Origin: Pedobacter steynii | GTDB lineage: Bacteria > Bacteroidota > Bacteroidia > Sphingobacteriales > Sphingobacteriaceae | DNA length: 64,000 nt | Assembly (NCBI RefSeq): GCF_900103665.1 | Contig: NZ_FNGY01000010.1 | Location: 186,001 to 250,000 of the forward strand | Direction: 5' to 3' | In this document: one piece after another, positions 48,254 through 57,365 of the stretch | Position numbering within the stretch: the stretch's first letter is position 1 | How the letters are laid out: each line of letters opens with the position of its first letter | Program-made: the position numbers and the translations under genes | The notes under the pieces: model-generated | Told to the model about the DNA's origin: nothing | What the model saw: only the letters and a program-made list of their open reading frames with translations | Databases searched by the model: none

Positions 48254-49498
48254 ATGAGTTTAAGAAAATTTATAAGTAACAAAACAATAGCGGCACTAGC
48301 AGTGATTCTAACTGCATTTGCAAGCACAAGCGCATTTGCACAAGCTGCCGGCGCTGCCGCTGAGACCGTCGCCAAACCTGTTGATATGGGTCCGGTTTAT
48401 AAAACGGTTATATTTTATACCATGGCATTTCTATTGCTTTGCTTATTCATAGCAATCATTGGAAAAGCGTTAAAGGTATATGAATTGACCCGTGAGGCTC
48501 AAGACAAACCGAAAGGCATCAACTGGAATGCAGTAAACGGAACATTGTTCGCGTTATTCCTTATTGTAGGTTTATACGGTGTATACTGGGAATATACGGT
48601 TCATGGAAACATGATCCTTCCGGAAGCAGCATCAGAGCATGGTAAGAAGATTGACCAGATGTTTAACATCACGTTGATCATCACGACTATCGTGTTTGTC
48701 GCGACGCACATCATCCTGTTCGCTTTTGCTTATTTCTATAAAAACACCGGAAAAAGAAAAGCGTATTACTATCCACATAATAATGCTTTAGAGCGTATCT
48801 GGACAATTGTTCCGGCATTAGTTCTAACGGTATTGGTATTGATGGGTTTCCTTACCTGGAGATCAATTTTCTATAAGATCGAAGATCCTAATAACAAGCC
48901 TATAAGCATTGAGATCACTTCATCTCAGTTTTCATGGGCAATCCGTTATCCGGGAGCTGATGGGATTGTAGGGGTAAAAAACTACAAATTGATCAATGGT
49001 GTTAACCAGTTGGGTATTGATTTTAAAGACAAAAATACTTTAGATGACCAGACTGCTGATGAGATGGTAATTCCTGTGAACAAACCTGTTCGTTTGATTT
49101 TAACGAGTAAAGATGTATTGCACAGTTTTTACATGCCTCACTTCAGAATTCAATTGAATACAGTACCGGGTATGACTTCTTACTTTGAGTTTACGCCAAC
49201 CATCACTACTGAAGAGATGAAAGCGAAAACCAATGATCCTAAGTTTGCTTACTTATTCTTATGTGCTAAGATTTGTGGTGAAGGTCACTACAAAATGCAG
49301 AAAGAAGTAAGGGTTGTTTCACAGGCAGAATATGAGGCTTGGGTTAAAAAACAGGGAACTTATTTGACTGACGATTTGAGAAAAGAGTTTGGCCTGCCAG
49401 TAACTGCAGCACCTGCACCAGCTGCAGCTAAGCCAGCAGATAGTGTAGCAAAAGATACTTCTGCCGTTAAAACAAATCAATTAGCTTTAAAAAAATAA
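48254..49498 (+). CDS. coxB: Cytochrome c oxidase subunit II
   Basis: The 414-residue product has a signal peptide (to AFAQA), two to three membrane helices (about 45-70, 95-115 and 145-165, then 185-205), and a cupredoxin domain with the CuA motif CAKICGEGHYKM (about 336-347) and its remote His in DVLHSFYMPHF. No cytochrome c domain is attached, so electrons probably come from ActE/ActA. The C-terminus is Ala/Pro-rich (TAAPAPAAAKP). It lies directly after the act operon. Confidence 0.95.
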   Translation: MSLRKFISNKTIAALAVILTAFASTSAFAQAAGAAAETVAKPVDMGPVYKTVIFYTMAFLLLCLFIAIIGKALKVYELTREAQDKPKGINWNAVNGTLFALFLIVGLYGVYWEYTVHGNMILPEAASEHGKKIDQMFNITLIITTIVFVATHIILFAFAYFYKNTGKRKAYYYPHNNALERIWTIVPALVLTVLVLMGFLTWRSIFYKIEDPNNKPISIEITSSQFSWAIRYPGADGIVGVKNYKLINGVNQLGIDFKDKNTLDDQTADEMVIPVNKPVRLILTSKDVLHSFYMPHFRIQLNTVPGMTSYFEFTPTITTEEMKAKTNDPKFAYLFLCAKICGEGHYKMQKEVRVVSQAEYEAWVKKQGTYLTDDLRKEFGLPVTAAPAPAAAKPADSVAKDTSAVKTNQLALKK

Positions 49499-49518
49499 TA
49501 ATACTGGAATAGCACATT

Positions 49519-51405
49519 ATGTCAACTATATCATTACACGATACACATAACCACGATAGCCATGATGATCATGGGCATCACAAAGAGACCTTCTTAACGA
49601 AGTATGTCTTTAGTCAGGATCACAAAATGATCGCTAAGCAGTTCCTGATAACAGGTATTATTATGGCTGTTATTGCGATGGGCTTGTCTATCCTCTTCCG
49701 TTTGCAACTGGCATGGCCGGATACAAACTTCCCTATCCTGGAAACATTCCTTGGAACATGGGCAGAAGGCGGACGTATCAAACCGGATTTTTATCTGGCA
49801 TTGGTGACGATACATGGTACCATCATGGTATTCTTTGTATTGACAGCTGGTCTGAGTGGTACATTCAGTAACTTATTAATTCCTCTTCAGATAGGGGCAA
49901 GGGATATGGCTTCGCCATTCCTGAACATGTTATCATACTGGTTCTTCTTTGGAGCTTGTGTGGTGATGATGAGCTCTTTCTTTATTCAAACAGGTCCGGC
50001 AAGTGCGGGATGGACGGTATATCCTCCATTGTCTGCTTTACCAACTGCGATTAAAGGTTCTGCATTGGGTATGACTTTATGGTTGATCAGTATGATCATG
50101 TTTGTTGCTTCCTCTTTAATGGGTGGTATCAACTATGTGAGTACCGTATTAAACATGCGTACTAAAGGAATGGACCTTTGGAAAATGCCATTGACGATCT
50201 GGGCATTCTTCCTAACTGCGATCTTAGGTATCTTATCTTTCCCTGTACTTGTTGCGGGGGTGGTACTCTTAATCTTTGACCGTAGTTTCGGAACAAGTTT
50301 CTACCTTTCTGATATTGTTATGGGTACTCAGGTATTGCCTAATGAAGGTGGTTCCCCAATCCTATGGCAACATTTATTCTGGTTCCTTGGTCACCCGGAG
50401 GTATATATTGTAATTATGCCTGCATTGGGTATCTCTTCTGAGGTAATTTCAGTAAACTCAAGAAAACCTATCTTCGGTTACCATGCGATGATTTATTCAC
50501 TGATCGGTATTACCGTGTTATCATTTATCGTTTGGGGTCACCACATGTTTGTGACGGGTATGAACCCGTTATTGGGTGGGGTATTTATGATTACCACATT
50601 GATTATTGCGGTTCCTTCAGCAGTTAAGACTTTCAACTACCTGGCTACATTATGGAGAGGTAATATCAAGTTTACGCCGGCAATGTTATTTGCTATCGGA
50701 TTGGTATCTTTCTTCATCTCTGGTGGTTTGACCGGTATCTTCTTAGGTAATGCGTCCCTGGATATCAACTTACATGATACTTATTTTGTTGTTGCCCACT
50801 TCCACCTGGTAATGGGTTCTGCTGCGATCTTCGGTATGCTTGCAGGTGTATATCACTGGTACCCTAAAATGTTCGGTAGAATGATGAGCAGCAAACTGGG
50901 ATACCTTCACTTCTGGTTGACCTTTATCTCTGCTTACCTGGTATTCTTTCCGCTTCACTTCTTAGGTTTAGATGGTGTACCTCGTCGTTACTATGCATTC
51001 ACTGAGTTTGAGTTTATGCAGAAATGGTTAACAGTTAACGTATTCGTTACCTGGGCCGCTATTATCGGTGCATTGGCACAGGTAGCGTTCTTATGGAACT
51101 TCTTCTATAACATTTTCAGAGGTAAAAAAGCGCCTCAGAATCCTTGGGAGTCTAATACTTTAGAGTGGACTACACCAGTAGAACATTTACATGGTAACTG
51201 GCCTGGAGAAATCCCAACAGTATACCGTTGGCCATATGACTACAGTAAACCAGGTTCAGAAGCGGATTTTATTCCTCAGACTGTACCTTTCTCTCAGACG
51301 ATGTCTTCAAACATGCCTCATGATTTTGAAGGTAACACTGAATCTGAGCGTATACAAAGAGAGTGGGAAGCTAAAAATGTTCCTTCACCAGAAAAGTTAG
51401 ACTAA
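49519..51405 (+). CDS. coxA: Cytochrome c oxidase subunit I
   Basis: The 628-residue product is the catalytic heme-copper subunit, with 12 or more helices. Visible are HPEVY (about 292, CuB ligand His and the cross-linked Tyr), WGHHMFVTGM (two CuB His) and VVAHFHLVMG (heme ligands). The GHPEVYIVIMPALGI form indicates an A-type oxidase. The first 25 residues are unusually His-rich (HDTHNHDSHDDHGHH), as are those of the subunit IV-like protein. A terminator follows, separating coxBA from ctaA. Confidence 0.96.
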   Translation: MSTISLHDTHNHDSHDDHGHHKETFLTKYVFSQDHKMIAKQFLITGIIMAVIAMGLSILFRLQLAWPDTNFPILETFLGTWAEGGRIKPDFYLALVTIHGTIMVFFVLTAGLSGTFSNLLIPLQIGARDMASPFLNMLSYWFFFGACVVMMSSFFIQTGPASAGWTVYPPLSALPTAIKGSALGMTLWLISMIMFVASSLMGGINYVSTVLNMRTKGMDLWKMPLTIWAFFLTAILGILSFPVLVAGVVLLIFDRSFGTSFYLSDIVMGTQVLPNEGGSPILWQHLFWFLGHPEVYIVIMPALGISSEVISVNSRKPIFGYHAMIYSLIGITVLSFIVWGHHMFVTGMNPLLGGVFMITTLIIAVPSAVKTFNYLATLWRGNIKFTPAMLFAIGLVSFFISGGLTGIFLGNASLDINLHDTYFVVAHFHLVMGSAAIFGMLAGVYHWYPKMFGRMMSSKLGYLHFWLTFISAYLVFFPLHFLGLDGVPRRYYAFTEFEFMQKWLTVNVFVTWAAIIGALAQVAFLWNFFYNIFRGKKAPQNPWESNTLEWTTPVEHLHGNWPGEIPTVYRWPYDYSKPGSEADFIPQTVPFSQTMSSNMPHDFEGNTESERIQREWEAKNVPSPEKLD

Positions 51406-51427
51406 TACATCGTATTCTATAATACAC

Positions 51428-51478
51428 AATGGGGTATCTGCAGTAGGTAAATACTTACAACAGATGCCCCATTTTTCT
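51428..51478 (+). terminator. Rho-independent terminator after coxA
   Basis: AATGGGGTATCTG (51428-51440) pairs with CAGATGCCCCATT (51461-51473), a 13-bp stem with one T-G pair, followed by a T-run. It lies 23 nt after coxA. Confidence 0.85.
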
Positions 51479-51490
51479 TAAACACATACC

Positions 51491-52549
51491 ATGGTTCCTA
51501 AATCTGAAAAGAGATTTATCAGGCTAAACCTCATCACCATCATTGTCACCCTATTGCTGATTCTGGCAGGGGGAATCGTACGTAGTACGGGTTCAGGGAT
51601 GGGCTGTCCGGATTGGCCGAAATGTTTCGATCAGTATGTTCCGCCAACTTCAGCATCGCAGTTACCTGCAGACTACAAAGAAAAGTATGTAGCGGAGCGG
51701 GTTGCGAAAAATGAACGTTTCGCAAAAACGCTGGAAAAAATGGGAAAAGCGCACCTTGCGGATAGTATCAGACATGATGAGTCTATCTTAACACCTGAGA
51801 CTTTTAATGTTGCCAAAACATGGACGGAATATTTGAACCGTTTGATGGGCGCGATTACAGGATTTCTGTTGGTTGGATTAGTGGTTTATTCTTTTGCTTA
51901 TCGTAAAGCCGCAAAAAGAATTCTTGTATTGAGTATTCTAAATGTGATTATTGTAGGTTTTCAGGCCTGGTTGGGTTCTATCGTTGTCTCGACAAACCTG
52001 ATGCCCTGGATTGTAACGGTACACATGTTATTGGCATTGGTGATCCTGGCAATTTTGGTATATACCTATAACTACGCTCTGCAAATGCAGAAACAGACGA
52101 CAGTGATTATGTCGAATATTGTTTGGCTGAAGGTATTGGTATTGGGCTCTGTCGCATTGAGTACCCTGCAGATTGTTTTGGGGACGGAAGTAAGAGAAGC
52201 GATAGATGCGATTGCAAAAGGGATGATGTACAATGACCGGGGCAGCTGGGTGAGTAAAGTAGGGGAGACCTTTTCTTATCACCGTGATGTAGCCGTATTG
52301 GTACTGATCATGAACCTCGTGATCTATAAGATCGTAAAAGACAAGTTTAATGGAAAAGCAACAGCTTTACGCGTTGGTAATGCAATTGCCATAGTTTTGA
52401 TCATCCAGCTCGTAACAGGCTTATTATTGTCTAACTTTGCACTGCCTCCATATGCTCAGGCATTACACATATTGTTCTCTACGGTGTTATTTACATTACA
52501 ATATTATCTGTACCTGTTGGTGTACAGAACAGACACTTACAATCAGTAG
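51491..52549 (+). CDS. ctaA: Heme A synthase
   Basis: CtaA/Cox15 oxidises the methyl group of heme O to the formyl of heme A, needed for the aa3 oxidase here. The 352-residue product has about eight helices with two sets of heme-binding His (HMLLALVIL and HILFSTVLF) and the N-terminal conserved GGIVRSTGSGMGCPDWPKC. It starts 13 nt after the coxA terminator, and ctaB follows 17 nt downstream. Confidence 0.94.
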   Translation: MVPKSEKRFIRLNLITIIVTLLLILAGGIVRSTGSGMGCPDWPKCFDQYVPPTSASQLPADYKEKYVAERVAKNERFAKTLEKMGKAHLADSIRHDESILTPETFNVAKTWTEYLNRLMGAITGFLLVGLVVYSFAYRKAAKRILVLSILNVIIVGFQAWLGSIVVSTNLMPWIVTVHMLLALVILAILVYTYNYALQMQKQTTVIMSNIVWLKVLVLGSVALSTLQIVLGTEVREAIDAIAKGMMYNDRGSWVSKVGETFSYHRDVAVLVLIMNLVIYKIVKDKFNGKATALRVGNAIAIVLIIQLVTGLLLSNFALPPYAQALHILFSTVLFTLQYYLYLLVYRTDTYNQ

Positions 52550-52566
52550 TATTAATTATATATAAA

Positions 52567-53442
52567 TTGAAACAGTTTTTAGCAGATTTCTCTAAGCTCA
52601 TTAAATTCAGATTAACTTTTCTGGTTGTATTTTCCGCATCAGTTACCTTTTTAATAGGCTCTAAAGTACCGATTAACGGAGTTAGTCCGGATATCAACTG
52701 GATGAACTGGTTGATCTTAATTATCGGTGGTTTCTTAGTCACCTCTGCGGCAAATTGCTTCAATGAGGTGATTGAAGTTGACCTGGATAAATTGATGACC
52801 AGAACTAAGGACCGTCCAATGCCTGCGGGGCACATGACTACAGGACAAGGTTTGGTATCAGGTCTCGTAATGGGAATGCTTGGCACCTGGCTACTTGGAA
52901 AACTAAATATCGAAACGGGCTTACTTTCTGTATTCTCGATTTTCTTATACGCATTTGCCTACACGCCATTGAAACGGAAGTCTCCGATCGCAGCCATTGT
53001 TGGTGCGATTCCAGGTGCATTACCTCCACTAATCGGTTATGTAGCTGCACACGGGAAAATAGATCAGATTGCGGTGATTCTTTTTCTGATTCAATTTGTT
53101 TGGCAGTTGCCACATTTCTGGGCAATCGCATGGGTATTGGACGACGATTATAAAAAGGCTGGATTCCGACTTTTGCCGACGACAAAAAGAGATAAGACGA
53201 GTGCGTTTATTACCTTTTTCAGTACGTTGGTGCTGATTCCGGTAAGTTTAATGCCTACCTTTTACGGTTTCGGTGGATATTATATTGCAGGGGTATCCCT
53301 CCTTGCCGGGCTCGTATTTGCGTGGCTGGCGTTTAAAATGTGGATGAATATGGACGTAGCAAGTGCTAAGAAAGTGATGTTTTGCTCTTTCTTTTACCTG
53401 CCACTCGTTCAATTGGTTTTATTGTTTGATTTTATAGCTTAA
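52567..53442 (+). CDS. ctaB: Protoheme IX farnesyltransferase (heme O synthase)
   Basis: CtaB adds a farnesyl group to heme B. The 291-residue product has nine or so helices and the UbiA-family motif NCFNEVIEVDLDKLMTRTKDRP. The start is TTG 52567; there is no nearby in-frame ATG, and the N-terminus aligns with the family there. It works just before CtaA and is grouped with it. Confidence 0.94.
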   Translation: MKQFLADFSKLIKFRLTFLVVFSASVTFLIGSKVPINGVSPDINWMNWLILIIGGFLVTSAANCFNEVIEVDLDKLMTRTKDRPMPAGHMTTGQGLVSGLVMGMLGTWLLGKLNIETGLLSVFSIFLYAFAYTPLKRKSPIAAIVGAIPGALPPLIGYVAAHGKIDQIAVILFLIQFVWQLPHFWAIAWVLDDDYKKAGFRLLPTTKRDKTSAFITFFSTLVLIPVSLMPTFYGFGGYYIAGVSLLAGLVFAWLAFKMWMNMDVASAKKVMFCSFFYLPLVQLVLLFDFIA

Positions 53443-53452
53443 TAATTTAAAT

Positions 53453-54043
53453 ATGGTACATACGTTAAAAGAGCAGGATGTAAAATATGGTGAGGAGGTA
53501 AACACGAAGCCTAAGAAGTTTATTCTTTGGTTGTTTGTAGTTTCTTCGACGATCATGTTTGGGGGCTTTACAAGCTTTTACATCGTATTCGCAGCATCAA
53601 AAGGTAAAGGTCATGGATTGGTACTTCCAGACGCCTTTATGTACAGTTCATTAATTCTGATTGGCAGCAGCGTCTGTCTCTTCCTTGCCGCAAAAGCATT
53701 GAAAGCAGGAAATGTCGGATCTCAGAAAATCCTGTTGTGGGGAACTATGGTTCTGGCTGTGGTTTTTGGTTACCTTCAAGTAGATGCCTGGAGTGCTTTA
53801 TACCATACCGGAGCGACTTTAGTGAATAACAACGCCGCAATATCTTTAATTTATATTGTTTCTGGATTTCACTTATTGCACATTTTTGGAGGACTTTGTT
53901 TTATCTTGAATTGTTTATTTGGTGCTTATGGTAAAATACCAGCGGCAAAAGCTAAATACAGGATGGAAATCGCCTCTATATTTTGGCATTTTATAGATAT
54001 ATTATGGATATATCTGTATGTTTTTTTACTTTTGAACAGTTAG
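53453..54043 (+). CDS. Cytochrome c oxidase subunit III (copy 1)
   Basis: The 196-residue product is a five-helix subunit III of the heme-copper oxidases, with FWHFIDILWIYLYVF at its C-terminus (the WHFxDxxW pattern) and FHLLHIFGGL. It begins 10 nt after ctaB. A second, longer subunit III follows. Confidence 0.9.
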   Translation: MVHTLKEQDVKYGEEVNTKPKKFILWLFVVSSTIMFGGFTSFYIVFAASKGKGHGLVLPDAFMYSSLILIGSSVCLFLAAKALKAGNVGSQKILLWGTMVLAVVFGYLQVDAWSALYHTGATLVNNNAAISLIYIVSGFHLLHIFGGLCFILNCLFGAYGKIPAAKAKYRMEIASIFWHFIDILWIYLYVFLLLNS

Positions 54044-54073
54044 ATTTGTTAACAAACTATTACAATTTATAAA

Positions 54074-54781
54074 ATGAATTCATTATCACAATTAGATCAG
54101 GTAAAAACTACTCCTTGGAGCGGCGGTCGCTCACCGTGGTCGGTAGAGTACGGTAAAATAATGATGTGGTTTTTCTTGCTTTCTGATGCATTCACATTCT
54201 CTTCATTATTGGTTTATTATGGAGCTCAACGTTTCACTAAATTAACCTGGCCAGATCCGGATTTGGTTTTCCAATCAATTCCATTGATAACTGATCACGG
54301 TGCGCCATTGGTGTTTGTGGGTATCATGACTTTTATTTTGATCATGAGCTCTGTGACCATGGTACTTGCAGTGGAAGCGGGACACAGACGTTCTAAGAGA
54401 GAAGTTATCTGGTGGATGGTTGCAACAATCATTGGTGGATTCATGTTCCTTGGTTGTCAGGCTTTAGAGTGGACACACTTATTCCATGAAGGATTCGGTT
54501 GGGGAAAAATTCCTCCAATGGAGACATTAAAACACTTGTTTACAGGTGAGGTTTCTACCGTTTCTGCACAACAGTTTTCAAATCTGTTCTTTACGATTAC
54601 AGGATTTCACGGATTTCACGTATTTAGTGGGGTAATTATCAATATCATCATCCTATGTATGACCATTAATGGTACGTTCGAAAAACGCGGACATTACCTG
54701 ATGGTGGAGAAAGTTGGTTTATACTGGCACTTCGTAGACCTTGTATGGGTATTTGTATTTACATTCTTCTATTTAGTTTAA
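54074..54781 (+). CDS. Cytochrome c oxidase subunit III (copy 2)
   Basis: The 235-residue product is a paralogue of the previous one and has ITGFHGFHVFSGVI and YWHFVDLVWVFVFTFFYLV. It begins with an extra hydrophilic segment (TTPWSGGRSPWSVEYGK). Two tandem subunit III genes are usual in Bacteroidota and may have different partners. Confidence 0.9.
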   Translation: MNSLSQLDQVKTTPWSGGRSPWSVEYGKIMMWFFLLSDAFTFSSLLVYYGAQRFTKLTWPDPDLVFQSIPLITDHGAPLVFVGIMTFILIMSSVTMVLAVEAGHRRSKREVIWWMVATIIGGFMFLGCQALEWTHLFHEGFGWGKIPPMETLKHLFTGEVSTVSAQQFSNLFFTITGFHGFHVFSGVIINIIILCMTINGTFEKRGHYLMVEKVGLYWHFVDLVWVFVFTFFYLV

Positions 54782-54800
54782 TCATTCAATAAAAAATATT

Positions 54801-55151
54801 ATGTCAGAGCACGCACATACAGAAGAGCATGGACACGGCGAACATGCCGGCTTAACCAAGAAAAAAATATGGCAGGTATTTGGTATCCTTTTACTGATCA
54901 CAGTAATTGAGTTTATCATCGCCCTTGTGATATTGCCAAAAGGTTTAATGAGCCATGGTGTTGGTAATTTCTTATATATCGCACTTACTTTATTAAAAGC
55001 ATTTTATATTGTAGCTTATTTCATGCACTTAAAGTATGAGAAACTGGGTTTACAATTGTCATTAACTGTCTCGTTTATTTTTATTCTTTATTTCATAACA
55101 TTAATGCTGATTGAAGGCGGTTACCTGCATCTTCACATGCCCCTTGTTTAA
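54801..55151 (+). CDS. Cytochrome c oxidase subunit IV-like protein (COX4_pro)
   Basis: The 116-residue product has three helices (about 24-45, 55-75 and 87-108) and a His-rich N-terminus (HAHTEEHGHGEHAG). It resembles the small prokaryotic subunit IV (CtaF/CyoD-like). Its stop overlaps the next gene's start by one base. Confidence 0.85.
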   Translation: MSEHAHTEEHGHGEHAGLTKKKIWQVFGILLLITVIEFIIALVILPKGLMSHGVGNFLYIALTLLKAFYIVAYFMHLKYEKLGLQLSLTVSFIFILYFITLMLIEGGYLHLHMPLV

Positions 55152-55858
55152 TGAAGAGTTCCCAAATAAAAAAAATATTAATCCTGGTCACCATTTTAGC
55201 GGTACCAGGATTTTTGTATTATTTGCTACAGGATAAAGGTAAGAACCGTTATAAACCCTTACCTTTTTTCGGCCCTAAAGAAGTAGCGAAAACCTTTCAT
55301 TCGGTTCGCGGAAAGCAGATTCCAGATACGATTTATCATCTGGTACCTGATTTTAAATTAGTAAACCAGCAGGCGGATTCCGTTAACTGGAAAAGCTATG
55401 AAGGAAAGATATTGGTCCTGAACCTTTTTTACACCACGGGAAACACCTATGCGGTTAATTTTGCAAATAAAGCGATGAAAGCTTTTGAGGCGACTTATGC
55501 GCATAACAAGACGGTTAATTTCGTTGGTTTAAGCATTGATCCTTCCAGGGATACACCTAAAGTATTGTCTGATTATGCAGTAGTTCTAGGTGCTAAAGCC
55601 GGCAAATGGGACTTGCTAACTGGTGATAGTACGACAATTTATAGTCTGATCAATAAAGGACTGTTTATTGATGCACACCGGGAGCTGCAGAACGGAGAAC
55701 AGAAGTTTGTATATAGCAATATGTTTGTATTGCTGGATCCTCAGCGTCGCATCCGTGGATATTATGAAGCAACCAGTCAGGAGGCTTTATCTAAACTGGA
55801 CGACGAGATCAAGGTTTTGATCACTGAAGAATTAAGAAATAATAAAGACGGGAGATAA
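55151..55858 (+). CDS. SCO-family protein lacking the copper ligands
   Basis: SCO/PrrC proteins deliver copper to CuA through a CxxxC motif and a distant histidine. This 235-residue homologue keeps the fold (PDFKLVNQQADSVNWKSYEGK, then FVGLSIDPSRDTPKVL, then IRGYYEA). In the position of the CxxxC it reads FYTTGNTYAVNF, so both cysteines are gone. The histidine before the FVLxD strand is replaced by Tyr-Ser-Asn (VYSNMFVLLDP). The whole protein has no cysteine. A single N-terminal helix anchors it. It starts on the last base of the subunit IV gene. Confidence 0.9.
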   Translation: MKSSQIKKILILVTILAVPGFLYYLLQDKGKNRYKPLPFFGPKEVAKTFHSVRGKQIPDTIYHLVPDFKLVNQQADSVNWKSYEGKILVLNLFYTTGNTYAVNFANKAMKAFEATYAHNKTVNFVGLSIDPSRDTPKVLSDYAVVLGAKAGKWDLLTGDSTTIYSLINKGLFIDAHRELQNGEQKFVYSNMFVLLDPQRRIRGYYEATSQEALSKLDDEIKVLITEELRNNKDGR

Positions 55859-55881
55859 ACCTCCCATAATACCTGAATAAG

Positions 55882-56448
55882 ATGAATGATAAGTTTTTTT
55901 TACGTTTAGTATGGATCGTTACAGCTGTGGTGCTGACTGTTGTTATCGCTTTAAAATTAGTTCCGCCACCGACTACTAAGCCATCTTTCATTTATCTTTT
56001 GCCTCATATTATCGGGGGTATCAATGCCACTTGCTCCGTGTTATTGATCATCTCGCTGATCTTTATCCGCAAAGGGAATATTCAAGCCCATAAGATCACG
56101 AATATTATCACTTTTATCTTGTCCGCTATCTTTTTAGTCTTTTATATCTTGTTTCATCTGTATGAAAAGGATACGAAGTTTGGGGATATTGACCATAATG
56201 GGATCTTATCTGTAGCGGAACTTGCTGCAGTAGGGAGCACAAGATATATCTATTTCTTCATTTTGGCCACGCATATCATCCTGGCAGTAGTTGTATTGCC
56301 GTTAATCCTGGTAAGCTTCTACAGGGGCTTAAATATGCAGGTAGCGCTTCATAAAAAGATTGTTCGCTGGTCTTATCCGGTTTGGCTATATGTAGCGGTA
56401 ACGGGGGTTGTGGTTTACTTAATGATTTCTCCTTACTATAATTTCTAG
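55882..56448 (+). CDS. DUF420 family protein (CtaM-like)
   Basis: The 188-residue product is DUF420 with five helices, including PHIIGGINATCSVLLIIS and THIILAVVVLPLILVSFYRGL. A member (CtaM) is needed for heme-A oxidase maturation in Gram-positive bacteria; a similar role is inferred here. It lies 23 nt after the SCO-like gene and ends the respiratory cluster. The next gene starts 196 nt on. Confidence 0.85.
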   Translation: MNDKFFLRLVWIVTAVVLTVVIALKLVPPPTTKPSFIYLLPHIIGGINATCSVLLIISLIFIRKGNIQAHKITNIITFILSAIFLVFYILFHLYEKDTKFGDIDHNGILSVAELAAVGSTRYIYFFILATHIILAVVVLPLILVSFYRGLNMQVALHKKIVRWSYPVWLYVAVTGVVVYLMISPYYNF

Positions 56449-56644
56449 TTACACATTTCCTTTATTTTATTTAGGCTGATTTTTTTAGTTTTCGGTAAAA
56501 ACATTGTTGGAATAATGGCTTTGGTCCATTTAAGTTAATAATATTTTATTTTTTCATCAATAATTCCTTCTTAAACCATATTTTAGAGCTATTAACGTAA
56601 TAATTTCGATTTAATTCAAATTATTCTAATTGGTTAGGAGTGTG

Positions 56645-57262
56645 ATGAGTGTCAGCAAATCGATAGATGTAATTTCAGGGAGTGATCTACTCTTGCTTAT
56701 TGAGGATAACAATAAGGATGCATTCACTGATTTTTATTCTCATAATTTCAGGAAATTAATTCTGGTTTCGGACAAGTATGTTCAGAGCATTCCTGCTGCA
56801 GAGGAGATCGTACAGGATGTTTTTCTGAAGATCTGGGAGGAAAAAGAATTGCTATCGACAATTAAATCCATTAAAGCTTATCTCTATCGCAGTGTGGTAA
56901 ATTCTTCTATCAATTTTGTGAATCGCCAAAAGAATATTGAGAAACATCACTTAAAGATTGCAGATCACATTACTCCTGATGATGCAGAGCTACATGATGA
57001 AGAAAACGAAATGATCGTTCTGCTGTACCATGAAATAGAGTTGCTTCCAGAAAAATGCCAACAGGTTTTTAAGCTAAGTAGAATAGAGGGCTTGAAATAC
57101 CGGGATATCGCTTCCCAACTAAGGATTTCTGAAAAGACGGTCGAAAATCATATGGGAAATGCACTCAAGATCCTAAGAAGCCGTGTTTCTAAGGCTGCAG
57201 AAAGTAGCCCTGTCAGGAAGAAATTTAAATATTTCTACCTTCTCGCTATGTATTTATACTAA
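56645..57262 (+). CDS. RNA polymerase ECF sigma factor, FecI-like (Bacteroidetes type)
   Basis: The 205-residue product starts at ATG 56645, because AGGAG at 56636-56640 gives a ribosome binding site 4 nt upstream; GTG 56630 would not. Region 2 (EEIVQDVFLKIWEEKEL, then IKAYLYRSVVNSSINFV) and region 4 (EGLKYRDIASQLRISEKTVENHMGNAL) are clear. It is followed by a FecR-type gene and a SusC with an STN domain, the standard cell-surface signalling arrangement for nutrient-uptake genes. Confidence 0.93.
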   Translation: MSVSKSIDVISGSDLLLLIEDNNKDAFTDFYSHNFRKLILVSDKYVQSIPAAEEIVQDVFLKIWEEKELLSTIKSIKAYLYRSVVNSSINFVNRQKNIEKHHLKIADHITPDDAELHDEENEMIVLLYHEIELLPEKCQQVFKLSRIEGLKYRDIASQLRISEKTVENHMGNALKILRSRVSKAAESSPVRKKFKYFYLLAMYLY

Positions 57263-57314
57263 GGCAATCGTCCCTCAGGGGATATTTAATAAATATTATT
57301 TTTTTATTCATATA

Positions 57315-57356
57315 TGACTAGGGGTTTTTAGTCACCCGTTTGTCTTATATACAAAC
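57315..57356 (+). promoter_or_regulatory. Possible ECF-sigma-dependent promoter before fecR
   Basis: TGACTA (57315-57320) and TAGTCA (57329-57334) form an inverted repeat around GGGG. GTTTGTCTTATATACAAAC follows at 57338-57356. Similar G-rich and GTCTTAT blocks precede FecR-SusCD operons in Bacteroidota, from memory. It would link fecR-susCD expression to the sigma factor gene upstream. Confidence 0.35.
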
Positions 57357-57365
57357 CTAACCGAA

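Noticed and set aside
53453..54781. Two subunit III genes as a recent duplication or frameshifted single gene
   Set aside because: They differ in length and sequence throughout, both have intact ends, and tandem subunit III genes are usual in this phylum.
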